Source: Undaria pinnatifida
Taxonomy: Eukaryota; Sar; Phaeophyceae; Laminariales; Alariaceae
Assembly (NCBI GenBank): GCA_012845835.1
Contig: JABAKD010000009.1
Span: 11,461,785 to 11,525,784 of the forward strand
Direction of reading: 5' to 3'
Length of the DNA stretch: 64,000 nt
The stretch's first letter is position 1; every line of letters begins with the position of its first letter. A program made the translations under genes and the position numbers. The notes beneath the pieces are model-generated. The model was not told the origin of the DNA and did not search any database. It saw only the letters and a list, made by a program, of their open reading frames with translations. This document shows, one piece after another, positions 34,740-45,600 of this stretch.

Positions 34740-34964
34740 TACATGTAACACTCCCCCTCCTGAAACGGCGGGATAGCAGGACGGCCGGATATACGAGCGG
34801 ACGTGTCAATATCCAAGCGGTTAAATTGCCTGGGGATGCCGGGTAGAGGATTTTTCAAGTTCGACATGGGGAAAGTCTGAAAAAGTTTCTTATTGTGGAT
34901 GGTGGCATTCGAACCCACGACCCAAAAACCCATGTGGTCTGTCGACGACCGTTTGTTAAGGTTT
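34740..34964 (-). mobile_element. TRIM-like fragment B (internal region, inverted)
   Basis: Reverse-oriented copy of the internal region found at 38,545-38,747. T-arm at 34,902-34,918, and the polypurine tract shows as CTCCCCCTCC at 34,751-34,760. Its 5' LTR is cut off by the left LTR of element 2 at 34,965. Confidence 0.65.
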
Positions 34965-35239
34965 TATATAATAAGATTATAGGGCTGTTACAGACACAGG
35001 CCACCCTTTGCAGGTTTCTCTACTAGGCAGGTTCCACGTTGGTCACACATTTGTAATAGATGAGCTCTTGTATTAGTTCCACGCCACGGACGAACTGAAT
35101 AGCGTTCAATTCCGCGAGGCAAAAGCATCATCCCCTTTTTACTATACGTACATGCCTTCAAAGGCATGTGAAACCCTTTTATATCCAGCCGTGTCCCATA
35201 TATTATGCCTTGTCAGGCTCCTAGAGGAATATCGTAACA
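34965..35239 (-). repeat. 3' LTR of element 2
   Basis: About 275 bases matching 38,238-38,516 (shared AGATTATAGGGCTGTTACAG and GGTTCCACGTTGGTCAC). The outer end reads TATATAATAAG where the other copy has TGTATAATAAG. Confidence 0.85.
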
Positions 35240-35861
35240 CTGGCCCACCCTGATGAGCCGTATGTGCAGAGACATGGCAGATTCGGGGAAGCACTGGTTC
35301 CACGATCCATCCAGAACATGACTCGAAGATGCGGCCCTTCACAACCTATTCCCACACCTCTACCCTGCGAGGCTACGAAGCCTCAGGGAAAATGCTATAG
35401 CAGGAAAACTCAAACGAAGAACGGAAGACGGGAAAAAGGGTACAGATCCAGCGAATGGCGGGATTGACAGGCGCCAGAGCTATCACTTCCACAGATTAGC
35501 AAGGAGAACGGGGGCAGAGAAAAGGGAAAACGGGAACTGTGCAGAAAAATAGAAAAATAACAAAAGGTGAAAGCGCTGGGGTCGAAGGCGGAAGAGTAAA
35601 AAACCTCGCGAGCAAAACCCCAAGCGGTCGCAAAAACGTACCAGAACGCGCTACGTACGAAACCCAACTCGTGCGCGCGGAATGGACATCGTGCCCCACG
35701 CCGCGGGGGCGACGCCCAAACCGGGCGGAGAATTACCAGGCGAACCCCCCCAGGAAAACTGAATCAAAACTCGGAACAAAAACGAATGTCCCCCCGAAGA
35801 AGCAAAATTCAAAACCGGGAAAACCGGATCAAAATACTCGAGGGCAGTGGTGGCCTGCACG

Positions 35862-36779
35862 TCAACTAGCCACGTCCGCGCCTCGAGATTCATCTACGCT
35901 ACTTTGAATCCCGCTTGCAACTGATCTACCCCGACGGAGTTGAAGGCACCAGGAACCTTGGACACCTCCTGTCGAAGTCGTGTGGCGAGCCGGAGAGAGC
36001 GGAAGCTTGATCGGTCCCGGGTCGTCTACAAAACGTACCAAATGTTCCCCGTCGATGGATGTGCGAGCGCTGATTTTCCCAAGCCACCACAAGCCGTCAT
36101 CGGCTTTGTACCAAAAATGGGCCCCATTGGGGAGCACCGTGGTGCTGAAGTGGCGTAACCAGTCAGCGCGCGGCACGCAGCCGTAGCCAGGTGCCAAGAG
36201 ACGTTCGCCGTTAGCACGGGAAACCTCCTTTTGTGCAGCTCCAATGCGTATCTGCCGATACAGGCGGTCGGTTTGGCGGTGTTGGTTTGGAGTGCCAGCC
36301 CAGTAGAGCAAGATCTGCTGGCGTGAGAGCTGGAGGTCCATCTCCCGTTCTCACGACGGGCGGGAGAGCCCAGTCCAATGCGTTTCGTACATCACCGCGA
36401 TGACCCCACCTTTGCCACGGACCGATTGATGGCCGGTGATCCTTTCCACCTCTAGCCGCTGCAGGGGCGCGGACACGTCGTCTTGGGTCACGTGATATGG
36501 GGGGGACTTTTTCGTAAAATTGTTGAGCACGTACGGCGTCAACCCATCCGGAAGGTACTTAGGCATGTCGTCGCGGTCGTGGCGGTTGGTGCAGGGCTTG
36601 CAGCGCTCGACGGAGACGCGGCGGTGCGCATCCACGCCGGGCATGTCTGTGAGGAGGCCCAAATAGAGGAGCTTATCACCCAGAGGGGAACCGTCCGGTG
36701 TGTCGCTAGAGGGGCAGGGGCCGACGGCAACGATCTTGTAGGGGCCCGTCCGCTTTAGCGCGAATTTGGTATTGAGCAC
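35862..36779 (-). pseudogene. Element 2 chromodomain and extra C-terminal module
   Basis: Continues the integrase tail (SVERCKPC), then a chromodomain (LEVERITGHQSV, then HWTGLSRPS followed by a TGA where Trp is expected, ending ILLYW). Beyond lies a second module with HFWYKADDGLWWLGKI and LVRFVDDPGPIKL (about 35,960-36,130), similar in layout to Tudor/Agenet-type folds. A TAG at about 36,845 separates it from the integrase core. Confidence 0.7.
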
Positions 36780-36849
36780 GTTTGTATCCGTGTCGGCTTC
36801 CGCGCCTTGGCGAATGGAGGAGGCCGTAGTATACAGCCAAACCTAATTA

Positions 36850-37790
36850 CCCACAACGAAGTTGGGAACGTGGCGCAAAGCGTCCGAGAGGGCGGGGTGT
36901 CGCCGTTCCACAAGGGAAACTGTTAAGGCATGCGTCTCGCGGACAATATCATTGGCGGGCTGTAGGCGTTCTGACGCCAGGTCGCAGTATGCGAGGTGGT
37001 CGCGGGCCAGGCTCTGATGGCCGGCGACCCCGGATCGGTCGAAAATAGTGAGGGGAGGCGCGGGAGCCTGCCCATGTGAACCTCATTGGGGGCCAGGCCA
37101 GTGGCGGCACTGACCGAATTGTTGTAGGCGAACTCCACTTGCGCCAACTGCGCATCCCTATCGTCTTGGCGTTCGTTGACGACCATAGCCAGTATTTGGG
37201 CCATTGTGTGGTTAACGCGCTCCACACCACCGTTGCCGCTTGGATGGCAGGAGCTGGTGGCGGTTTTTCGAACACCAAGAAGCTCATATACGACGTGTGA
37301 AAAGCAGAACTTGAGGTCGTTGTCCGAGAGGATGCTACGTGGACACCCCCAAAAGGGAATGTACTGGTTGATGTGGATGGTGGCATTGCCTTCAGCTGTA
37401 AATTCAGCGGCGGTGACGGCAAACATGTCCGCACGACGGCTAAAGCGTTCGGTGCAAAGCAAAATATAGGTGTTCCCCCGGGGCGTGGCCGGCAATGGCC
37501 CAAAATAGTCCACGCTCACCGCAATGCCCGGCCCCGGAGGGAGGGGAATCGAAATCATGGGCCATCGAACCGTCAGTCGCGGTGTCTTCCGCGCTTGGCA
37601 CTTCAAGCAATGGCGCAACGACGAGCGGGTGCATGTGCCCATTCCTATCCACCAATAGAAACGCTTGAGCATGCGAAGCGTGCATGCCGTGCCTAGATGG
37701 CAGGAAGCAGTCGAATGGCAGGCTTGCATGATCCAAGGCGCATGAGTAGCGGCACGTAAATACGGATTGGTTCGTCGCCCAAAAGGCAAG
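36850..37790 (-). pseudogene. Element 2 integrase
   Basis: Zinc-binding region (CHSTASCHLG to HCLKC), SVDYFGPLP with the first Asp, ILSDND with the second Asp, GGVERVNH with the Glu, then a shift near 37,030. The open frame at 36,923-37,789 holds the whole catalytic core. Confidence 0.8.
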
Positions 37791-38237
37791 CCCCGCGCCC
37801 CACAGGCCGTTAGGAGTAGTGGGCCGGGGTTGGATTACGGACCAGGAGGACAATGTCCTCGTCGGTAGTATGGAGGCGGCTTTTGCCAGCGAGCTCCTGG
37901 ATCTCCGAGAAGGGGGGGCGCTGGTGCGAGAGGAAAGACTTCGGTGGGCAAGGCCAATGGCCGACCGAGAAGAATGTTTTGTCTGGGGGCGTAGCACGTA
38001 GGATCGGCACGTTGCTCTCTCTCTCCCAGCCGGCGTGCGAATAACGCGCAGCGGAACCACCAAAGCGAGTTCGGCAGCAGCGCCGACGGCATCCAAATCG
38101 GTCGCAGGGGCGGAGCGGGACTCCGAAGGGGTCGAGAGCCCTAAAAGCGGGAGACCGAAAGGCTCCGCTCGGTCGCGGTCAGACGGGATTGGTACTTTCG
38201 GGACAGGCGTTGGGACTCGAGCCTGCCGACGACGCCA

Positions 38238-38516
38238 TGTATAATAAGATTATAGGGCTGTTACAGACACAGGCCACCCTTTGCAGGTGTCTCTACTAGG
38301 CAGGTTCCACGTTGGTCACTCACTTGTACTAGATAAGCTCTTGTGTTAGCTCCACACACGCCACGCACGAACTGAATAGCGTTCAATTCCGCGAGGCAAA
38401 AGCATCATCCCATTTTTCCTATACGCACATGCCTTCAAAGGCTTGTGAAACCCTTTTATATCCAGCCGTATCCTATATCTTACGCCTTGTCAGGCTCCCA
38501 CGGGAATACCATAACA
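38238..38516 (-). repeat. 5' LTR of element 2
   Basis: In element orientation it starts TGTTATGG and ends TATACA, directly before the primer-binding site. Confidence 0.85.
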
Positions 38517-38518
38517 CA

Positions 38519-38833
38519 CCCCACTACTACCTTATTGACAAAAAAATGGCGTCGTCGACAGACAATGGGTTTTGGGTCATGGGTTCGAATCCCACCATCC
38601 ACAATAAGAAACTTTTAAAGACTTTCCCCATGTCGAACTTGAAAAATGCTCTCTCCGGTATCCCCAGGAAATGAAACCGCTTAGATATTGACACGTCCGT
38701 CTGCATATCCGGCCGACCTGCTATCCCGCCGTTTCAGGGGGGGAGAGTGTTACATAAGGCTTAGTTTGGGTAAGCTATTGGTTAACCTTTTGCAAGTGGT
38801 CACACAGACTAACACCCCACTAATACCTTAACA
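38519..38833 (+). mobile_element. TRIM C: internal region and 3' LTR
   Basis: A partial 5' LTR (CCCCACTACTACCTTATTGACA) is followed by the primer site TGGCGTCGTCGACAG (38,547), a T-arm ATGGGTTCGAATCCCAC (38,579-38,595), about 130 bases of interior, the polypurine tract AGGGGGGGAGAG, and a complete 86-base LTR (38,748-38,833, TGTTACATAAGG...CCTTAACA). Confidence 0.7.
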
Positions 38834-38873
38834 CGGACGTTTGCTTGCACCAGCTCTGCATTAATAACCCTAA

Positions 38874-39287
38874 TGTCATAAGGCTTAGTTTGGGTAAGAT
38901 AAGCTGTTGGTTAACCCTTTGCAAGTAGTCAAACGACCCCTCTTCTAGTACCTTAGCAAATAAATGGCGTCGTCGACAGACCATGCTTTTTTGGGGGTCG
39001 TGGGTTCGAACCCCACCATCCACCATAATAATTAACTTTTTCAGACTTTCCCCATGTCGAACTTGAAAAATACTCTACCCGGTATCCCCAGCAAAATACT
39101 CTACCCGGTATCCCGGTATCCCCAGGATATTGACACGTCCACCAGTATATCTGGCCGACCTGCTATCCCGCCGTTTCAGGGGGGGAGAGTGTTACATAAG
39201 GCTTAGTTTGGGTAAGCTATTAGTCTATAGGTTAACCTTTTGCAAGTAAGTGATCACAGGGACTAGTACCCCACTAATTCCTTAACA
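38874..39287 (+). mobile_element. TRIM D: complete 414-base miniature LTR retrotransposon
   Basis: LTRs at 38,874-38,958 and 39,190-39,287 (TG...CA ends). The primer-binding site TGGCGTCGTCGACAG (38,965) has the same core as that of gypsy element 2. The polypurine tract AGGGGGGGAGAG directly precedes the 3' LTR. No coding capacity. Inside, at 39,000-39,016, is a perfect T-arm GTGGGTTCGAACCCCAC, followed by CATCCACCA. The LTR carries GGCTTAGTTTGGGTAAG, resembling a tRNA D-arm. The two LTRs are diverged and no target duplication is visible, so it is old. Confidence 0.75.
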
Positions 39288-39289
39288 AC

Positions 39290-42200
39290 TGGTCTCCATG
39301 TGTATCACGTTGCTCAATATTGTGCTGTGCTGGTGGTATCGTTTTTATTCGTATCGTACTTCGAGTACACCCCTGTACCCTTGTATTGCAATATTTCGTT
39401 GCCTGCCTATAGCGGTACGTCAAGCTCTTATTATTTATATTTTTTCTTTTATATTAGTAGACTACTACTACCACTGCTGCTGTAGTACCGGAACAGTATT
39501 TGTAGTATTAGTACACCGCAGTACGACGTCAAGCTATTCTCAGTGCCCAGGATGTAACATAATTTTTTTTTGGCGAGAGCTCGATTGCGAAAGGTTCTGA
39601 TCGAGGAAAAGCAGGTACGCACCACAATAAGTATCGCCTGCTGCAGCTGCAATAAATAGCTGCCTCAACACGGTGGCGGCGTGTGCTGCTTCGTTTCTGG
39701 CGTGTTGTAGAAGTTGTTAAGCACGCCTAGGCGACCCAGCACGCCAGGGGTATTTATTTGTTGCCCAACAGGAGTGTAGGACCATAAATAAGCTTCGAAT
39801 CGGGACATTTCGTATACTCTATACACTGAAACCAAGCAGCTTCCAGAACGATTAACATCACGACGTGGGTAACGAAAACGAGCACTACGAAGTCACTCAG
39901 CCTACGAAAACTGAGTAGACGAGAACGCCTGCGTAATCACGAGAGTAACGAGAACCTTTGGCAGCAGGGAGCCTAGAGAAAACTGCAGGGAATAACGAGT
40001 GAACTACTGATCAGTTGATTAATTGATTGGTGGCCACGCTGACCAGAGAGACGAACCGTCCCCCTTCTCCGCAGCGGGCAACTTACACACCCACCCACCT
40101 ACCCACACCCACAACACCCACAACCAATCACCCGACCCACCAAAAGCGATGTTCTGCTCCTTCCTGCAACATTCTACCCGCGTCGGGTAGAACATACAAT
40201 TAATGTATACCCCGGTACTCCGAGTATACTCTTACTAATTACTACGGGAGAACGCAACAAAAATAATAGTCCTGCACACACATTTCCAGCGAATACGACC
40301 GATAAACGTGCCAACGCTCGTGTCGGGAGTCAGAACCTCTGTTCACTTCGACATGGAGGGCATCACACACACGAACCCCCCCCGCCCACACCGTCTTCCT
40401 CCCCTCCAACGTTTCGAGCGTCGGGTCGGGTCGGGTCGGGGCGAGGCGAAGCCCTCGTCTCTTCGCCAACAACACCGAACACACCGAACCGCGGTTGAGT
40501 GCGGCATTGCGTGTCATTTCGCGGCGCAAAATATTTCCTGCCGCTGAAAATGAGCAAGAAAGAAAATTAAGCGGAGGGGAGAGAGACCATCGACTGCGGC
40601 CCTCATCCCCCGCTCCTGCACCCTCCCCGTCCCGGTGCGCACGACGCTATGATAGCCATGCAGTTCAACTGGCCGTCCTCCAAGGCATGGCGAAATAATA
40701 ATACCGCGTGTTCACCGTCGCCGTCGAACCCCGCGAGGCTGTGCCGGACCGATGACACTCGTCTTTCCCTCAAACACAATAATAGCTTCTATTTTACCAC
40801 TCCTGCTCTTTGGACCAGCGATCGACGCATACGCGAAAAGGAAGCGCTGATTTTTCATCAGACTGTCTGTACCGTACCGTACCGTACCGCACCGATCGGT
40901 TGTTTGTGTGGTGCGCTCTTATTCTTTCAAGGGCAGAGGCCGGCAAGCAATGCCTCTCTCTCTCTCTAACCACCAACCTAATAATCAACAACAACGACGA
41001 CAATAATACCGAAACAAATGAACACTCTAGCGGGCATCCCAACCCGTACACGACGGCCTGAAAAGCTACGTAGCATCAGTGGTTGTAATTATTATTTTTA
41101 TTAGTATTCCCACCGCCGCATCATTATGGAGGACAACGTAATCATAAGAAAGGCGTGCACGGCGGGGGGGGGGAGGAGGGGGTTAAAATCCGCTTTCACT
41201 CTAAACCCCGATACGGGTGCAGTAAGCATCTAAAAACTCGCAAAGCACAGCACCCGTAAACACACTGCTGCCACGTTACTTGAAGTCATCCTACGCGACG
41301 CTACGCTGCTGCTGTTACTATAGCTAACACAGCTATTCATCCTTGAAACTACTACAAGGGCAAAGCTCTAAAGCTATGGTTAATTATATCAGGAGCGCCC
41401 TACGCTATGTACTACGTACGAGCATAAACATGATATAATATTCTACGAATGATGGAACAACCATATGATGACACAATAATAAGACGCCTTCGCCTAGGAA
41501 AGCCATAAAAGGGGAAGGGGGGGGGGGGAGGGGGTAACTCATTTCATGCATAGCCGTAGTCGTCGTATGACCATAGGCCCTCGCATAATCAGATAATTAG
41601 TGGGGGGGTGTCGGGAGGCTCCCCGCGGCTGGCGACAAGTGTCTCCCCGGGTGATAACCGCGACTGCCAACGCTCTTACCACATTAATAACGCCCCCGTG
41701 CGCACAAAGAGAAGGGCCGACGCCTACATAATAACCTTGTGATATAAGCCGCCGGCACTCGAAATAAAGAACAAGACCCAACACCCAGAACCGGCATAGC
41801 AAGGAACAAAAACGAAGACCAGAACCACAGGCCACAAATGGAACCGAAACAACAAAACAAGAACAAAACAGAAACAAAAAGCGGAAAAATAAAACACAAC
41901 GGACACGAACCCGATACAGAAACCGAAGAACGACCACCCCCCCCCCCCCCCCCCCCCCACCCCCCCCCCCCACCCCCCCCCCCCGGACAAACAACAATGT
42001 TCCCCCTATGAAGCGCCAAAAATCGCCGATCACGCTTGAGAAATTAATAAACGTGCCATAGTTATATTCGAAACCTCGGCATGGACCTCCGCGGCTCTGG
42101 TCTCACTGCTGTAGAGTCCCATCCCAAGCACCACAAACAGCACGCCCGTTTCGTGTTGCCCCGAAAAAGTATTGTACAAAAAAACACATCACAGCACACC

Positions 42201-42616
42201 AAGCCCTACCAAACGAACCAAAACACGACGACCTTCAAACATGCATGCCAACCGCGTAGATCGACACCGGCTCCCCGCGCAGATCAGCGATGGAACAGCC
42301 AAAGCCACTTTCACTACCAGCTAAGCTGGCCAGCATGCCGCAACACGCAAAAGAACAAAGACACACACACGCAAAAAAAAACTCGCAAAAAGGAGAACCC
42401 AGTCCGCCCAGCGCTCCGCTGAGCTACACCCTGCCGCGGTGCCCCTGCCTTGCCCCCCGCCATCACACAACACAAATCGTAACGCTTATCCGGAGAAAAT
42501 ACAACCTCCCTCCTCCCGCCCGAACAAAAACATGTGTCAAGAAAAACAAGTGAAGGCCTCAATATTTCGTACAAAGTCCACAACAAATCATACAAGTCAT
42601 ACAGAGCCATACGACA
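39290..42616. other. Intergenic region without supported genes
   Basis: Between the TRIM cluster and the 3' end of the RCC1 gene. It holds a run of CGTACCGTACCGTACCG type (about 40,870-40,890), a partial R1 copy at 41,536, and C-homopolymers at 41,937-41,986. The proline/threonine-rich frames near 42,100-42,500 lack coding support. Confidence 0.55.
41536..41587 (+). repeat. Dispersed repeat family R1, copy 5 (end only)
   Basis: Only the ATGCATAGCCGTAGTCGT end with the following GACCATAGGCCC remains, next to a G homopolymer. Confidence 0.75.
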
Positions 42617-45600
42617 TCACGACCGACGGAGATGGGCCCAAAGGCGAGCAGAGGATGGCCCCCCATCCCCGCCCCCCCCCCGCGGGTCCGTTCGAACCCC
42701 GTCAGCCACGCCGATGGTCAAGAAGGACCCCTGGGCCACCATCCGATACGCTGGAGCCGCTCCGCCACGGCCGGAGGAAACTCGCCTAGGTACCACCAGG
42801 CAGGGCAAAGCAACGTAGTCGAGGAAGGAAGAAAGGAAGGGAGGGGAGGACGAGGGAGGAAGTTACGGACCGAGGGACGGACCGAGGGAAGAACGGAGGG
42901 AGGGAGGGAGGGAGGGAGGGAGGGTGGGATGATCAGTCGAATCAGAGTAAACAAATAAAAGAGGAACTAAGATAAAATAAAAAAATAGCCTCGAAAACGA
43001 CACAATCAACCCGCTTCCTTCTGACATCCACCTCCAACCGACAAACCACCATATCAACCAACAATAGACACAATGCAAAGCCCCCGCTCGCTGACGCTGG
43101 CTACTGGCTGCCACGGCACGTTACCGCCCCACCGTCTCCTCCCTTCCCCACCTGCCGTCGAAACACTACCCACCCTCACCCCTCCTACACGCTCCACAAT
43201 ATCAGACATACCTTGGCAGGAGATACCGCGCGTCCGTGACCGGTTCGTCGCTAGACGAGGCGTCAGGTTTTCCCCAGTGGTACATGTTACCCTCCGAGGA
43301 TACAACCGCGGTGGAGAAACTCCCGCATGCCACCTGAGCGAGCGAAGCGAAAGAGAGAGCGCGCGTCACAGAGCATGAAGAATGACGCCGCGCGCAGCAA
43401 TAAGCACGAAAATCCAGCACAACGTAGTCGAACCCAACCCAACTCAACCAACCTCAATCCAACCCAAACCAAACTCACTCAACCTAACCCAACTCCATAA
43501 CACGACGCCCAACACAACACACCAAACCGAACCTATTGGAATCGAACCGAGCCAAACCGCGTAACGATCTGAAACGAGAGGCAACAGGGGGCCTCCAACA
43601 CTCCCCGTATAGACAGAGCGCCGTGTGTGCAGGCAGGTCGCGAAAACGCATAAAGAGCAAGATGCTTCGGCAGGTCTGAGCTGGAGCGATCAGCGCGACA
43701 CATCACACCAAGTACCTCCCCCCCCTCCCTCCGCACCCCGCCCCCTACCGACCAGTGACCTACAAAACAAAACTCAAACTCTTATGCATATCGTCCAATC
43801 TCCCCCTTCACCCGAACCATCTCCCCCCCAACACGCTCCCTCGCCCCCCCACCCCCCCAAATGGTCTCATCCAACTCCCTCGGCTGTTCTCGTGAGACCG
43901 ACCTGTGTCACGCAGATATCCCCCGGAGAGCCCCCACCACCCCCGGCGTTGCGCTCAATCCGCACCATCCTCGGCGACAGGGCGCGGCTATCTTCAGCGC
44001 TCCCCCTGTCCGCGAGGCCCAGCTGTCCGGTGAAGCCGTCGCCGAACACCAGTACCTTGCCGGAGGCCGAGAGGGCCACGGTGTGCCACGACCCGCACGC
44101 GATGCTCGTCGCCAGGAAATCGTCCACGTTCACCTGGACGAAGGTAGAATCGACAAACGGGGCAGACGGACGGGAACGGACGGGAATGGACGAACGAAGG
44201 ACGAAGGGACGGGCGGGCGACGTACAAAGGGGCGGGCAACGGACGAATAGACGGACGACGGCAGCACGGACGGACGATGCAGGGCAAATACGCGGACGAG
44301 AGGACGAACGGACGAACGACGGACGAATGGACGGACGAGAGGACGAAAACGGGCGGACAAACGGACGGACAACGGACAACGGACAAACGAAAGAACCGCA
44401 TTGCAAACGAATGGGGGGGCAATAGGAAACGATTGGGAGGGAGGCAGGGGTGGAAGGGGTGGGCGGTGAGGGTGGGCGGTAACAAAAATAGTTGATTGAA
44501 CCGTAAAACCAACAGTTGATTGGTTGGTCCAGCCCTCACCCCCCCATCTTATTCTACACCACACCACACCACACCCCATCATCCCACCTTTTCACTGTCA
44601 CTCGGCAGCGGCATCCCCGCCGCAGCCGCCTCCGCGTCTGCCACCACCGCTGCTTCTACCGCCGCCTCCTGCCCGAAGGCCGACACGGGCCTGGGCGTCG
44701 GCTCGTCCTCCGTGGTGCCATGGCCTAGCGCGCCCGTGTTTCCGTGCCCCCACGTGAAAACCTTAAAGGACAACACAAAGCAAACAATGAGAACGTTAAA
44801 CAACACCAAGGACAATTTGATATTTACAGCAACAACAGGAAACGGGACGGCAACAGCGGCAACAGCAGGAACAGAAAATCGACAACAGAGTTTAATATCA
44901 CCACCGACAGCAACGGCAGCAGCAACAACAGCGACAATGACATGCACCATCAACAACAGCGATGACGATAACCAAAACATCAGCACTAAAACATTAATAA
45001 TAGCCTCCACCACCAGCAACACCAACACCACCACTACCCTCACACATACCTTGCCCGACTCGGACACGCAGGCCGAATGCATCGCGCCCCCCGCAGCGAT
45101 CACCACCTTCTCCCCCGCCAGGCAGGCGGCGCGCAATATTCTCGGGGCGGAGACGCCGCGCGCGCCAGCGACGGCCGGGAAGCCGAGGCGGCCACCGTCG
45201 GAGGGTCCGAAGGCGTAGAGGCGTCCCACGTCGGACACAGCGAGGGAGTGTTCTCGCCCGCAGGAAACCTTGGTTATCTTCACGCCTAGGTTGTCGAACT
45301 GGTTGTTAAGCGATAGAACTCGGAGTAAGCGTTTGTTTGTTGCAGCGTTGCGTTTGTGACACCCATAGCGTTCGCGTGATAGCGCTAGTGCAGAGTTAGC
45401 GTGTTGTTAGTCTTCACGTTAAAGTTGCCAGTAAAAGCGGCATCGTTAGTATTAGTGTTTTAGTGTATGCGCTAGAGTAGGCGATAGCGCTCGAAGTGTT
45501 GGCGTAAACGCGCGCGTGGTGCGACATCCATCTTACGTCATGGCGCCCCTTCCGCCTTCCTCTACGCGCGTTGTAGCATGGGGTAGTACACGACACCAAC

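Larger units (their letters stand above)
34965..38516 (-). mobile_element. Ty3/gypsy element 2: both LTRs, no reverse transcriptase
   Basis: LTRs at 34,965-35,239 and 38,238-38,516 share almost their whole length. In minus orientation the 5' LTR is followed at once by TGGCGTCGTCGGCAGG, a TGG-type primer-binding site. The interior goes straight to a linker and integrase; gag, protease, reverse transcriptase and RNase H are missing, so an internal deletion produced it. The flanks show no target duplication; instead TRIM units lie on both sides in opposite orientation. Stops and shifts show it is inactive. Confidence 0.8.

Noticed and set aside
25858-37790. A viral insertion as the source of the integrase and reverse transcriptase frames
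   Set aside because: LTRs, a 5-base target duplication, TGG-type primer site, chromodomain and lack of any envelope frame fit ordinary Ty3/gypsy retrotransposons.
38560-39030. T-arm sequences taken as genuine tRNA genes
   Set aside because: No 5' acceptor strand or anticodon arm pairs with CATCCAC; the arms sit inside LTR elements with primer site and polypurine tract.
42400-42440. tRNA 5'-half-like sequence on minus (GGGTGTAGCTCAGCGGAGCGC)
   Set aside because: It has an A-box-like D-arm, but no anticodon arm, T-arm or acceptor complement follows, so it is not called a tRNA gene.
42675-42705. B-box-like GGGTTCGAAC on minus
   Set aside because: It lies within the last RCC1 exon and has no A box at a suitable distance; probably chance.
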